Source: Paenibacillus sp. FSL K6-3182
GTDB taxonomy: Bacteria; Bacillota; Bacilli; Paenibacillales; Paenibacillaceae
Direction: 5' to 3'
NCBI RefSeq assembly: GCF_037976325.1
Contig: NZ_CP150265.1
Location: 324,001-388,000, forward strand
Length of the DNA: 64,000 nucleotides
Shown: positions 54,047 through 63,266 of the stretch, piece after piece
How the letters are laid out: each line of letters starts with the position of its first letter
Position numbering within the stretch: position 1 is the first letter of the stretch
Program-made: the position numbers and the translations under genes
The notes under the pieces: model-generated
What the model saw: only the letters and a program-made list of their open reading frames with translations
The model's database searches: none
What the model was told of the DNA's origin: nothing

Positions 54047-54093
54047 GGAAACAAGCTCACCTCATGAAGGAGGTGAGCTTGTTTCTTTTTTTA
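54047..54093. terminator. Bidirectional terminator
   Basis: GAAACAAGCTCACCTC pairs with GAGGTGAGCTTGTTTC around a small loop, with As before and Ts after. Confidence 0.88.
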
Positions 54094-54099
54094 TAGGTT

Positions 54100-54762
54100 T
54101 TACTTCTCTGCTTTCCATTCAGCGATTTGCTGTTTGTATTGTACAAGAAGCTCGCTCAGTGATTGCTTAATAGCAGCAGCATCTTCAGCTTGAACCGCTT
54201 GTGCCAGCTTAATCTCTGCTCTAATAAACGCCATGTCAGCGCTGTCCGCTTCGCTAATAGTCGCTTCAGTCATTTGCACTGCCGTTCCTGTATTCTTATC
54301 AAGCTGAACGACATCAGCTGGTGCAATATTTAGTTTATTGGAATCTGAGATTTTCACTGCAGCAGTGCTCATTGATAAAGTTCCGACATTCTCCGATTTA
54401 GAAATAGAGATCGTTTCCTTGCCAGCTGAAATTGCTGGTATTGCTTCAACAGATGAAATGAGGTTTTTCATCGTGCTGCCGATCGTTTTCTCATATTGAT
54501 CTAATGTACCCTGCCAGTCCGCTAGTGTGTCAGGTGCATACTTTTTGGCTAAGTCGAGCGGATTAGTAAAGCTGTTGACCACAGCTACACCAGTCGTTGC
54601 ATCTGCGGAGATAGATGCGCTTGTTGTTACTTTTTGCAGCATTGAAAATTTTTCTGGTTCTGGCGATTTAGAAGCTGCATTGGAGATGGCAGGGCCTGCA
54701 ACAGCGGACATTAATAAAGCAGATGAAAGGACAACTCTGGAAATAATCAACTTGTGGTTCAT
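54100..54762 (-). CDS. Secreted protein of unknown function
   Basis: A protein of 220 residues with a signal peptide cut near ISNAASKSP (about 30). The mature part is Ala-, Ser- and Thr-rich, hydrophilic, with helices toward the C-terminus (KQSLSELLVQYKQQIAEWKA). No cysteine and no recognised domain. It diverges from a two-component system gene pair 54 bases or more away, so it could be a target or an input to it, which is inference. Confidence 0.65.
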   Translation of the reverse strand: MNHKLIISRVVLSSALLMSAVAGPAISNAASKSPEPEKFSMLQKVTTSASISADATTGVAVVNSFTNPLDLAKKYAPDTLADWQGTLDQYEKTIGSTMKNLISSVEAIPAISAGKETISISKSENVGTLSMSTAAVKISDSNKLNIAPADVVQLDKNTGTAVQMTEATISEADSADMAFIRAEIKLAQAVQAEDAAAIKQSLSELLVQYKQQIAEWKAEK

Positions 54763-54917
54763 GGTTTCACGCTCCTAATGGGTTTGTCTTACTCGTCTTA
54801 CTCTACAAGAAGGCTGTGTCAGAACATTGGTGTATTTGTGGAAAAACGATGGCACGACCCCATTGCGATTGTGGGCTTGGTATACTTATAGAAGAAATGT
54901 TCAGGGGGTTAGTGAAG

Positions 54918-55634
54918 GTGAACAGCAATTATCGCATCGCCGTTGTGGATGATGACTTTCATATACGTAATTTAGTCGAGATTTATTTGCAGAAGGAAAA
55001 TTACCAGACAATCGGTTTGGAAAATGCAGAGGACGCATGGGAGCTGTGGCAAACCAATCCTCCGGATCTGTGGGTGCTCGATATTATGCTGCCGGGAATG
55101 GATGGCTATGAGCTATGCAGGCGAATTCGGAATGAGGCAGAAGTTCCCATTATTATGATTTCAGCCAAAGATACAGAGGTTGATAAAATATTAGGCTTGG
55201 AGCTTGGGAGCGACGATTATTTAGTTAAGCCGTTTAGTCCTCGCGAGCTGATGGCGCGCATAAAGCGGCAGCTCCAACGCTGGTATAAAATTAACCAAGC
55301 CGAAGAAAACACGGCGAATGCTGCAACGCCATTGTCACGGCTGGAGCTCGGTGAGCTTCAATTGATGCTGGAGGAAAGACGTGTATTCTGGCAAGGCGAG
55401 GAAGTGGACATGACGAGCAAGGAATTCACGATGCTCAAGGTGTTTATTGAGCAGCCGAATCGTGCTTTTGCTAGAGCTGATCTGCTCACACTCGTCTGGG
55501 GCGACGATTATTTCGGCAGCGATCGTGCAGTCGATCATCTTATTAAACGAATACGAAAAAAAATAGAGCATTTACCTATAGAGTCGGTATGGGGTCATGG
55601 CTATCGAATGAGAACGGATCGGGGTGTGTATTAA
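54918..55634 (+). CDS. OmpR-family response regulator
   Basis: A protein of 238 residues: receiver domain with VVDDD, phosphoacceptor Asp in WVLDIMLPGMDG (about 52-63), Ser in MISAKD and Lys in VKPF; winged helix (about 135-235) ending SVWGHGYRM. The GTG at 54918, 9 bases after AGGGGG, is chosen because it gives the usual length; the same frame is open back to 54816, but that part is Cys-rich and unlike any regulator. Followed by the cognate kinase with one base between. Confidence 0.9.
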   Translation: MNSNYRIAVVDDDFHIRNLVEIYLQKENYQTIGLENAEDAWELWQTNPPDLWVLDIMLPGMDGYELCRRIRNEAEVPIIMISAKDTEVDKILGLELGSDDYLVKPFSPRELMARIKRQLQRWYKINQAEENTANAATPLSRLELGELQLMLEERRVFWQGEEVDMTSKEFTMLKVFIEQPNRAFARADLLTLVWGDDYFGSDRAVDHLIKRIRKKIEHLPIESVWGHGYRMRTDRGVY

Positions 55635-55635
55635 T

Positions 55636-56988
55636 ATGAAGCTCGTTCATCAAATTAATCTCGCATTTGGCATCGCGCTTGTGCTTGTTTTATCAATCAC
55701 TGCGCTATTAATTCATTATGTATTATTAGATCATTTTATGGTTGCGCAGAAGGAAGAATTGAAGATGGCAAGCGCAACGCTGTCCGCTACTATGAAGACG
55801 GATATGGTGACCCAATCAGCGAAGGATAGCCGGGTGACTCTTTCTGCCAGTGCATTATCAATTAACTCATCCATTGAAGCCGTCGTGACGGATGCCCAAG
55901 GAAATATTATGCAAGAGGTATTGCCGATACAAACCTTGCAGGCCGGCAAAGCGTCGAGCACGGAGACAGCAGCCATTGCGAGCGTTGGTAAGGTAGTGAA
56001 CGGTACGGATAAAGGGTTTCTTGTTGAAGTGAACGCCATTCCGCAGGGTACGCTGACGGTCTTTACGCCAGTTAGCAAAGTTAAAGAAATAGAGCAGGCG
56101 CTGCTGAAACGTTTGCTTCTTGTATTTGGTGTAGGCGGAATGCTCATGCTGGTGCTTAGCCATTTGATCACAAGGAAGCTAATCAAGCCGCTCATGAAAT
56201 TGAAGGAAGAATTGACAAAGGTGAAGAGCCGCCAGTTTTCCAAGGTGAAACGCGTAAAGGCAGGGGGGGAGATTGGTTCTGTTGCACAGGTCGTTTTTGA
56301 AATGGCTGACGAGCTTAATCGATTTAACCGTGCGCAAAAGCAGTTTTTCCAAAATGCTTCGCATGAGCTGAAATCACCTTTAATGTCCATTGCGGGTTAT
56401 GCGGAAGGCATTAGAGACGGAGTGTTTGAAGGTGAAGGTGTTTATAAAGGCTTGGACATTATTTTGAGTGAAAGTGACAGGCTAAAAAATCTGGTGACCG
56501 AAATGACGTTGTTAGCGAAGCTCGACAGCGAGGAGGATATTTATCAGCCCTCGTTGGTGTGTTTAAAGGATTTGCTCGCGGAGACGATTGAACGTGTAAA
56601 CCCTATGCTCGTCAAAAAAGAAATTACACTGCATCCAAGCTATGATGAACATGAACAGCTGATTGTACGAGCAGACCAAGACAAGCTTCTTCAGGCGATG
56701 CTTAATGTTGTGACAAACGCGATTCGACATGCGGACAAAAATATTTATATTCATGCTTCGGCTAAGAAAGGCCGCATAGAAATATCGGTGTCCGATGATG
56801 GCGGCGGCATTCCGGATGAGCTGCTTCCTTATTTATTTCATCGTTTTGTGAAAGGCAAGGACGGGGAGTCTGGCCTCGGCCTAGCTATATCGCGAGCGAT
56901 TGTGGAACGATGCGGGGGCCTCATTACAGCAGGCAACCGCAAGGGCGGTGGTGCTATATTTTCTCTTGGATTTCCAATTGCCGCATGA
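55636..56988 (+). CDS. Sensor histidine kinase
   Basis: A membrane kinase of 450 residues. Helix 1 lies at about 8-32, an extracytoplasmic part of about 125 residues follows, helix 2 at about 160-182, HAMP, the H-box NASHELKSPLMSIAGY (about 250), N-box NVVTNAIRHA (about 355), and ATP-lid glycines DDGGGI and GESGLGLAIS. GGGGTG precedes the ATG at 55636. A terminator follows. The signal is unknown. Confidence 0.9.
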   Translation: MKLVHQINLAFGIALVLVLSITALLIHYVLLDHFMVAQKEELKMASATLSATMKTDMVTQSAKDSRVTLSASALSINSSIEAVVTDAQGNIMQEVLPIQTLQAGKASSTETAAIASVGKVVNGTDKGFLVEVNAIPQGTLTVFTPVSKVKEIEQALLKRLLLVFGVGGMLMLVLSHLITRKLIKPLMKLKEELTKVKSRQFSKVKRVKAGGEIGSVAQVVFEMADELNRFNRAQKQFFQNASHELKSPLMSIAGYAEGIRDGVFEGEGVYKGLDIILSESDRLKNLVTEMTLLAKLDSEEDIYQPSLVCLKDLLAETIERVNPMLVKKEITLHPSYDEHEQLIVRADQDKLLQAMLNVVTNAIRHADKNIYIHASAKKGRIEISVSDDGGGIPDELLPYLFHRFVKGKDGESGLGLAISRAIVERCGGLITAGNRKGGGAIFSLGFPIAA

Positions 56989-57008
56989 GTAAGAGTAAGC
57001 TATAAGGG

Positions 57009-57055
57009 AGAAGCTTTCAAAACCACAATAGGAGTGGGATTGAAGGCTTCTTTTT
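57009..57055 (+). terminator. Terminator after the histidine kinase
   Basis: AGAAGCTTTCAA pairs with TTGAAGGCTTCT with one mismatch, followed by TTTTTA. Confidence 0.72.
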
Positions 57056-57156
57056 ATATCCAGTAAGACACGCGGAGTATCTTTTAGTCGCTTTTTGTCG
57101 ATCCTTGGAATGAATATTTTAAATCCATAGACAGAAACGAGATAGGATGATTCCTT

Positions 57157-58701
57157 TTGTTTTCGTACATGAAGTTTTTTAGAGGAAACCGAAAATCAAA
57201 ATATCGGATACCGACTAATAGTGCCTCATCTCTTCAAGATCCTCCCATTAGCAAAAATATGTCAACTAATATTGTTTACCTCAAACAGCTGTTCACGTTA
57301 ACACCAGATTTGATTATCAGACAAATCCAAACGGATCAGGAAGGTAACTCTACGACACTTGTATATCTGGAGGGATTAGTAAATAAGGAATATATACATA
57401 ACAATATTTTGCATGAGTTAATTAATGGTTCTCCTGAACAATATAATCGCTTACCCGAAGTAAGTGTAGGAAAGATTCGTATCGGATGGTCTTGGGATGA
57501 AATAGAAAATGCTATTTTGCAAGGGAATAGTGTGCTTTTTGTCGAAGGACAGGCCAAGGTCTACATTTATGATACGAAAGGCTGGCCGCAAAGAGCGGTT
57601 GAAGACTCTCGTATTGAAGCGTCACTTCGTGGAGCACACCAAAGCTTCGTAGAAACAGGTAGTCAAAATATTGCTTTGATTCGCAGATATATTCCTAATC
57701 GTGAACTGAAGATCAAGGAGCTGATTGTAGGACAACGCGGGAAATTAAAGCTCTCCATTATATACTTGGCTGATGTGGCTAATCCGGAGCTACTCAAAGA
57801 GCTTGAAAAGCGAATCAATCTTATTGATATTGATGCCATTATGAATACAGGAGAGTTAGCTGAATTCATTGAGGATAATCCGTTTTCGCCGTTCCCGCAG
57901 GTTATTTTGACGGAGAAACCAGATACGACCGCATCACATATTCTCCAAGGAAGATTTGCCGTTATCGTGGATCGATCGCCCACTGTGTTGATTGCTCCCG
58001 TAAATTTTATTACCTTCTTTCAAAGCGTTGATGATTACAATAGCCGCTGGTTGAGTGCTTCCTTTATTCGGCTTCTTCGTTTCTTTGCTTTATTTATTGC
58101 ATTGTTTTTACCCTCTGCTTATATAGCGTTCATTTCATTTAATTACGAGGTCATTCCGGTACAGCTCATTCTATCAATTGCGGAGACCAGATCACGGGTG
58201 CCATTTCCACCTATTATAGAAGCTATTTTGATGGAAATCGTACTTGAAATGATGAGAGAAGCAGGAATTCGTCTGCCTGCAATGATCGGTCAAACGATTG
58301 GTATTGTTGGAGGCATCATTATTGGGCAGGCGGCTGTTCAGGCAGGAATTGTAAGCAATTTTATGGTCATCGTCGTATCCTCTACTGCAATAGCCTCGTT
58401 TATCATTCCGAACTATGATATGGGGGCTTCAATAAGGCTGCTAAGGTTCCCGATGATGATACTGGCCTCGATGTTTGGCATAGTGGGAATTGTCACCGGA
58501 GCGATTGTTTTAGTTGCTCATTTCGTTTCTTTGGAATCGCTGGGAACTCCCTACGGAAGCCCGTTAGCTCCTTGGAGATATGCTGAAATGAAGGATGTTT
58601 TTGTTCGTTTTCCTTTATGGTCTATGCTCAAGCGACCCAAAAGCACGATGCCCTTACAATCCATCAGACAGAAAAATCATCGGGAGGATGAGGGTTCTTG
58701 A
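57157..58701 (+). CDS. Spore germination receptor subunit A (GerA family)
   Basis: A protein of 514 residues. A soluble N-terminal part (about 30-290, with LFTLTPDLIIRQI at its start) is followed by four to six hydrophobic helices (about 300-455), among them the very conserved PFPPIIEAILMEIVLEMMRE and AVQAGIVSNFMVIVV. Subunit A of the GerA-type receptor sits in the inner spore membrane and helps sense nutrients. It starts with TTG, 6 bases after AGGATGA. The B-subunit gene overlaps its stop. As the genes are expressed in the forespore, a sigma-G promoter is expected, but none is clear. Confidence 0.93.
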   Translation: MFSYMKFFRGNRKSKYRIPTNSASSLQDPPISKNMSTNIVYLKQLFTLTPDLIIRQIQTDQEGNSTTLVYLEGLVNKEYIHNNILHELINGSPEQYNRLPEVSVGKIRIGWSWDEIENAILQGNSVLFVEGQAKVYIYDTKGWPQRAVEDSRIEASLRGAHQSFVETGSQNIALIRRYIPNRELKIKELIVGQRGKLKLSIIYLADVANPELLKELEKRINLIDIDAIMNTGELAEFIEDNPFSPFPQVILTEKPDTTASHILQGRFAVIVDRSPTVLIAPVNFITFFQSVDDYNSRWLSASFIRLLRFFALFIALFLPSAYIAFISFNYEVIPVQLILSIAETRSRVPFPPIIEAILMEIVLEMMREAGIRLPAMIGQTIGIVGGIIIGQAAVQAGIVSNFMVIVVSSTAIASFIIPNYDMGASIRLLRFPMMILASMFGIVGIVTGAIVLVAHFVSLESLGTPYGSPLAPWRYAEMKDVFVRFPLWSMLKRPKSTMPLQSIRQKNHREDEGS

Positions 58702-59795
58702 AGAAACATGGACTAAACCAAATTACATTCATGCAGTTTATTTTTATCATCCAAGGGTGTCAGGTGGGAACTGGGGTGTTTTCTCTCCCCAGAGAGCTTG
58801 CTTTGAAAGCAGGGACCGACGGATGGATAACACTCATCTTGGGATATTTCTTAAATCTGATTGCAAGTATTATTATCGTAAAGGTTTTAGAGAAATACCC
58901 GGATGACACCATTTTTGATTTGTTGATCCGTCTTTTTGGCAAGTTTGTGGGGAAGGCAATGGCCCTTCCTATTATTTTGTATTTCGCTTTTTTCACTTGG
59001 ACGATACTGTCATTAACGATGTTATTTATCAAGCATTGGTTTTTGCAAATAACCCCGGATTATATTGTAGTTTGTTTAATCATTGCTCCTGGATTTCTTA
59101 TTGTTGGAAAAGGTCTGCATGTTTTGGGAAGATACTCTGAGCTTGTTTTTTATATGACGATTTGGATGTTTTTTCTCTTACTGTTTTCACTGAAAGACGC
59201 TCGATGGATTCATCTCCTTCCGATCATCAAGGAAGGTTGGAAACCTATTTTTGATGGGGTAGAGTCATCAGTTTTCTCATTTCTCGGTTTTGAGATTGTG
59301 TTGGTGTTATATCCTTTTTTGAAAACAAAGCATTTGGCTGTTCGCGGAATCGTCATAGCTAATTCGATTACTTTCTTTGTTTATCTAGGAGTTACCTTGA
59401 TTTGCTTCGCCTACTTTAGTCCAGACGGGATTACAGACTATAATCAGCCACTATTTAATTTATTGAAGATGATTGAATTTCATTTTTTAGAGCGTTTTGA
59501 TATGATTTTTTTGGCACTCTATTTGTTTGTTATTTCAACGGCGTGGCTTCCTTACATGTTCGGAGCAGCCTTTGGCGCTAATTTCCTATTTGGTACAAAA
59601 AATGCAGCTCCGTTCGGAACTGTCCTTCTATTGTCGTTCGTTGTGCTCACTGTTTTTCTTCATCCTTCATGGAATGAGACGGGTCAATGGACGGAATTCA
59701 TTAGTAAAGTAGGAATATGGTTCGTATATGTGTGTCCTATCTTCCTTTACCTATATATCCGTATATATAATCGATTTCAACGGAGTGATAGCTAA
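58698..59795 (+). CDS. Spore germination receptor subunit B (permease-like)
   Basis: A membrane protein of 365 residues with about ten helices, of the APC-type amino acid transporter fold (spore germination permease). Typical start QITFMQFIFIIQGCQVGTGV and the segment GADTDGWI-like AGTDGWITLILG. It is thought to bind the germinant. It begins with TTG overlapping the stop of the A gene (TTGA). The C gene overlaps its own stop by one base. Confidence 0.93.
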   Translation: MKKHGLNQITFMQFIFIIQGCQVGTGVFSLPRELALKAGTDGWITLILGYFLNLIASIIIVKVLEKYPDDTIFDLLIRLFGKFVGKAMALPIILYFAFFTWTILSLTMLFIKHWFLQITPDYIVVCLIIAPGFLIVGKGLHVLGRYSELVFYMTIWMFFLLLFSLKDARWIHLLPIIKEGWKPIFDGVESSVFSFLGFEIVLVLYPFLKTKHLAVRGIVIANSITFFVYLGVTLICFAYFSPDGITDYNQPLFNLLKMIEFHFLERFDMIFLALYLFVISTAWLPYMFGAAFGANFLFGTKNAAPFGTVLLLSFVVLTVFLHPSWNETGQWTEFISKVGIWFVYVCPIFLYLYIRIYNRFQRSDS

Positions 59796-60907
59796 TGAGA
59801 GTCATTTACTTATTTGGTCTTCTGTTATCACTGTCCGTTCTTTCGGGATGTGCGGATCGGATCGACATTGAAGATATTTCACTCGGTCTGATGATTGGAA
59901 TCGATCTAGATGAGGATGGAAATCTTGTTATTTCTTCATCTAGCCCGGTGTTTAATAAAGAAGCGAAGGACAAGGAAGAGAACATGACCGTTAAGGCCAT
60001 TACGATTAGAGAATCGATAGAACAATTGGATGCTACAATCACTGCATTGTCAAGAAGAGGTAAGGTTCAAGTGATTCTCATTGGTAAACGTGTTGTTCAG
60101 CATAAACACTGGTTCAGAGTTATGGATACAATGTACAGGGATGGAAAGAACACAACCGTGTCTCGGGTCGTCTTGGTAGATGGAGCCGTTTCAGAAATCG
60201 CCATGTCTACGCCTAAAGATAAGCCCCGTCTTCCTCTGTATTTATTGAAATTGATAGATACCGCATACCAACGCAATATTACAGTTAAAACGACAGTTCA
60301 AGAGCTTCATCGTCAATTCACAGAAAAAGGGACAACTCCTTTTATGACAGAGATGAAAAAAGATGGTCAAATAACAGTAACGGGTACGGCACTTTTGGAT
60401 CATTCGGGTAAATATAAACTAACCTTGGATATTAACGAAACAAAATTATTAAAAATATTGCAAGGTGAAAAGGGTGGCGTATTTTCATTTTCACTCAAGC
60501 TTCCTCAGCAGCCGGACGAGGGCTTGTCTCAAGAGAATAAAGCCAGTTTTTACCCTACATTTATTCAAGTGAAGACAAAAGCTGGTTTTATCGATAATCA
60601 TTTCAAATTTAATATTGGGGTGAAGATGGGCATTGTTATGACAGAACGTCTTTTTGATTTTGATGTCGAGAAGAATGCCCCCGAGTTAGAAAAACAAATA
60701 GAAGAAGAGTTTCATAAACAAGTGCGAAACATAATTAAGAAGACGCAAAAGGCCAAAATCGATCCATTTGGATTAGGTTTACATGCAAGAGCTTATGAAT
60801 ACAAGCATTGGAAGGAGGTAAAGGAGAACTGGGGCGAAGCATTTTCTCGGGCGGAAATAAATGTTAAAATAAAAATAAAAATCCAAGCAATGGGCTCGAA
60901 CAGATGA
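59795..60907 (+). CDS. Spore germination receptor subunit C (lipoprotein)
   Basis: A lipoprotein of 370 residues. The signal peptide ends in a lipobox VLSGC (Cys19), so it is lipid-anchored on the inner spore membrane. Characteristic family pieces are DRIDIEDISLGLMIGIDLDE and, near the end, KTQKAKIDPFGLGLHARAYE. It is needed with A and B for nutrient-triggered germination. Its ATG overlaps the stop of the B gene (TAATG). A terminator follows. Confidence 0.93.
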   Translation: MRVIYLFGLLLSLSVLSGCADRIDIEDISLGLMIGIDLDEDGNLVISSSSPVFNKEAKDKEENMTVKAITIRESIEQLDATITALSRRGKVQVILIGKRVVQHKHWFRVMDTMYRDGKNTTVSRVVLVDGAVSEIAMSTPKDKPRLPLYLLKLIDTAYQRNITVKTTVQELHRQFTEKGTTPFMTEMKKDGQITVTGTALLDHSGKYKLTLDINETKLLKILQGEKGGVFSFSLKLPQQPDEGLSQENKASFYPTFIQVKTKAGFIDNHFKFNIGVKMGIVMTERLFDFDVEKNAPELEKQIEEEFHKQVRNIIKKTQKAKIDPFGLGLHARAYEYKHWKEVKENWGEAFSRAEINVKIKIKIQAMGSNR

Positions 60908-60955
60908 TGAAAGGTGGGGATTTGGATGCCGCTAGCACCAGTCTTCGCCTAATAT

Positions 60956-60988
60956 GCTCACAACGGAAATAGGTTGTGGGCTTTTTTT
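60956..60988 (+). terminator. Terminator of the ger operon
   Basis: GCTCACAAC pairs with GTTGTGGGC (one G-U pair) around GGAAATAG, followed by seven Ts. Confidence 0.82.
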
Positions 60989-61146
60989 GTTGATTAGAAA
61001 ACCGAGTCAATGTAGAGTTGGATATCTGTATTTGCAAAAGAGTAAAATACCTAAATTCTGTATTCAGCATATAGTTAGGGTCATGTATAATAGTTAAGTT
61101 AAATGAAGAATATGGCTTTTAAACTATAGATAAGCTAGGTGATCAT

Positions 61147-62244
61147 GTGTCGGTTCTTACCATTAATGAGTTAGAGAGATATACCGAAAACGTACTCGTA
61201 TTTCCTGCCTTTCATATCGAAATTGCATGTCATGAAGTGGTCGCGCTTTATTCGAGCATGAATGTCCGAAATGCGTTATTAGCGATGCTGACAGGAAAAC
61301 TGCCGATTTCCAGTGGGGAAATTAAAGTGAATGAGCTGTCATTTGCAAACAACAGGAAGGGTTTTCTTAGTAGGATAGGTCTTCTGCTGTTGCAAGATGG
61401 CTCTTATGAACGGCTGACGGTCAAAGAAAACTTTAGTTTCTTTAAACAGCTATACGGTTCAAGCCTATCCATCGATGAAGCTGTCCGCATCGTCAAGCTC
61501 GATCTGAAAGCCAATAAGCGCCTAACGAAGCTGAGCCTGTCAGAGAAAAGGCGGGTTCAGTTTGCACGCTTATTATTTCAAGATCCTGCCCTTTACATTT
61601 TTGAGGAGCCGGATCAGAATGTCGACCTCGAAACGAAGCTTGTTTTTCATAAAATGGTGCATACACTCGGGGAGAGCGGCAAAGCGATTCTCGTGCTCAC
61701 GGGGAATATGGAAACAGCGCTTAGTGTGACAAGCCGTGTCTATCGTCTGGATGAGAAGGGACTCAAAGCTTTTGATGTTCAAGATACAGAAGAGGAACCG
61801 AAATTAGTATCTCCAGAAGATGCGGATAAAAAGGAAGAACCTGTGCTATCTAATACAGATAGTGTTGAGGAGCTTGAAAATGATGAGCCTATCGTTCAGC
61901 ACGTCAGATTTGAGAAAATTCCGACACGAATGAATGACAAAATTATATTGTTTAATCCTCCGGAAATTGATTATATCGAAAGCAGTGAAGGACAAACGAA
62001 TCTCTATATTAAAGGGGAGATGTATCCAACATCCTTCAAAATTAATGAGCTGGAAGAAAGACTGCAGACGTATGGTTTCTTTCGTTGTCATCGTTCTTAC
62101 ATCGTTAATTTGCAAAAGGTAAGAGAAGTCATTACCTTCACACGCAATAGCTATAGCTTGGTGCTTGATGATCATTTAAAGACTAACGTACCGCTGTCAA
62201 AAACAAAAATGGCTGAGTTAAAGGAAATGATCGGGCTTAAATAA
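61147..62244 (+). CDS. LytTR DNA-binding regulator fused to a degenerate ABC ATPase domain
   Basis: A protein of 365 residues. Residues 1-215 have the outline of an ABC ATPase, but the Walker A loop is replaced by LYSSMNVRNALLAML with no GxGKST and no lysine; the signature region is LSLSEKRRVQFARLLF and the Walker B region LYIFEEPDQNVD. An acidic linker (about 220-255) follows, then a LytTR domain (about 265-360) with DYIESSEGQTNLYIK and RCHRSYIVNLQKV. So it is a DNA-binding protein using a dead ATPase as sensor or as transporter-mimicking partner. It starts with GTG after AGGTGAT. Repeats typical for LytTR binding lie directly downstream, before an ABC exporter. It may displace or sense the true ATPase (inference). 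Confidence 0.85.
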   Translation: MSVLTINELERYTENVLVFPAFHIEIACHEVVALYSSMNVRNALLAMLTGKLPISSGEIKVNELSFANNRKGFLSRIGLLLLQDGSYERLTVKENFSFFKQLYGSSLSIDEAVRIVKLDLKANKRLTKLSLSEKRRVQFARLLFQDPALYIFEEPDQNVDLETKLVFHKMVHTLGESGKAILVLTGNMETALSVTSRVYRLDEKGLKAFDVQDTEEEPKLVSPEDADKKEEPVLSNTDSVEELENDEPIVQHVRFEKIPTRMNDKIILFNPPEIDYIESSEGQTNLYIKGEMYPTSFKINELEERLQTYGFFRCHRSYIVNLQKVREVITFTRNSYSLVLDDHLKTNVPLSKTKMAELKEMIGLK

Positions 62245-62351
62245 GCGCCACTCACCGAAACCGCTGCTCCAAACCACGTGATTATTGCGCTATTCAGCCC
62301 GTAATAAGCATCATTCACCCCTTAGTATGCTCCATTCAATGCGATTATAAT
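62241..62351 (+). promoter_or_regulatory. Five 21-bp phased LytTR-type repeats and TATAAT promoter
   Basis: Units begin at 62241, 62262, 62283, 62304 and 62325, each 21 bp. All five have GC at positions 5-6, and A at position 10; four have (C/T)A(T/C)TCA (core CATTCA). LytTR-family proteins bind direct repeats of about nine bases spaced by about two helical turns, which is this pattern, and CATTCA-like half-sites are known for that family. TATAAT at 62346-62351 follows the last unit without a good -35 box (TAGTAT), so activation by the upstream LytTR protein is likely. Confidence 0.72.
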
Positions 62352-62417
62352 GCGTCTCTCCCTGCTCTCGCCTAAGATGAAGGTAGATCGGATAATACAA
62401 CGGAGGTTGAGAGCGGC

Positions 62418-63266
62418 ATGCAAAATATAATTGAAGTGACTTCATTAGAGAAATCATTTTCGAATTCCAGGGCGTTAAAGAATGTTTCCTTTAACGTAAG
62501 GAAGGGTGAGATTTTCGGATTTCTAGGACCAAGCGGATCGGGCAAAACAACAACCATCAAAATATTAACAGCACAGTCGAAGCCGACCTCGGGGAGTGCC
62601 TATGTATTTGGAGTTCCCACGAGTAAATTGCGAGAAGAGAAGTATCGCAAAAAAATTGGAATCATTACAGACAATACGTCTTTGTATGCTCGCTTGTCTG
62701 TTTACGATAATTTGAAGTTTTTTTGTGATTTATACGATGTGCCCGAAGACCGGATTCATGTCGTGCTGCAGATGGTGAATTTGGAGCAAGAGAGCAAGAA
62801 GATGGTATCTAAATTATCCAAGGGCATGCTTCAACGGGTCATTCTCGCTCGGGCTTTCCTGCATGAACCAGAGCTCTTGTTTCTGGATGAGCCCACATCA
62901 GCGCTTGACCCTGTAAATACGAAGCATATTTATGAAGGCTTGTTGCAATTGAAAGCAAAGGGTACAACCATTTTTTTAACGACACATGATATGAATGAAG
63001 CCGAAACTTTATGTGACCGCGTTGCTTTCCTAAACAATGGAACGATTCAATTGCTCGATGAACCAAAGAAGCTGCGTGAGCAGCATAGCGATGCAACCAT
63101 TACAGTGGAGCTAATTGATGGGTCAACGGTTATTGTACCAAAGGGATCTGAAGGGGCGCAGAAGGTATTTGACTATATGAGCAAAAACCAAGTAGCATCC
63201 ATTCAATCGAACTTTCCAACATTAGGCGATATTTTTGTAGAAGTGACTGGGAGGAAACTATCATGA
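62418..63266 (+). CDS. ABC transporter ATP-binding protein
   Basis: A cytoplasmic ATPase of 282 residues with all motifs intact: Walker A GPSGSGKTTT (about 37-46), signature LSKGMLQRVILARAF, Walker B LLFLDEPTSALDP and switch His in LTTHDMNEAE. The C-terminal extension (about 215-282) is common in ABC-2 type exporters of antibiotics and lipids. It follows the LytTR-type array and overlaps the permease gene by 4 bases. GGAGG lies about 11 bases before the ATG, rather far. Confidence 0.92.
   Translation: MQNIIEVTSLEKSFSNSRALKNVSFNVRKGEIFGFLGPSGSGKTTTIKILTAQSKPTSGSAYVFGVPTSKLREEKYRKKIGIITDNTSLYARLSVYDNLKFFCDLYDVPEDRIHVVLQMVNLEQESKKMVSKLSKGMLQRVILARAFLHEPELLFLDEPTSALDPVNTKHIYEGLLQLKAKGTTIFLTTHDMNEAETLCDRVAFLNNGTIQLLDEPKKLREQHSDATITVELIDGSTVIVPKGSEGAQKVFDYMSKNQVASIQSNFPTLGDIFVEVTGRKLS

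Noticed and set aside
54816..54917. A longer start for the response regulator with a Cys-rich beginning
   Set aside because: The GTG at 54918 has the right ribosome site and gives the normal family length; the extra part resembles nothing.
55731..56390. A 219-codon frame on the minus strand inside the histidine kinase gene
   Set aside because: It is antisense to conserved HAMP and H-box coding; no start signal or family resemblance.
61062..61091. A TATTCAGC word and TATAAT before the LytTR gene as an autoregulatory array
   Set aside because: Only one half-site is present and its distance to the -10 box differs from the array at 62241, so chance is likely.
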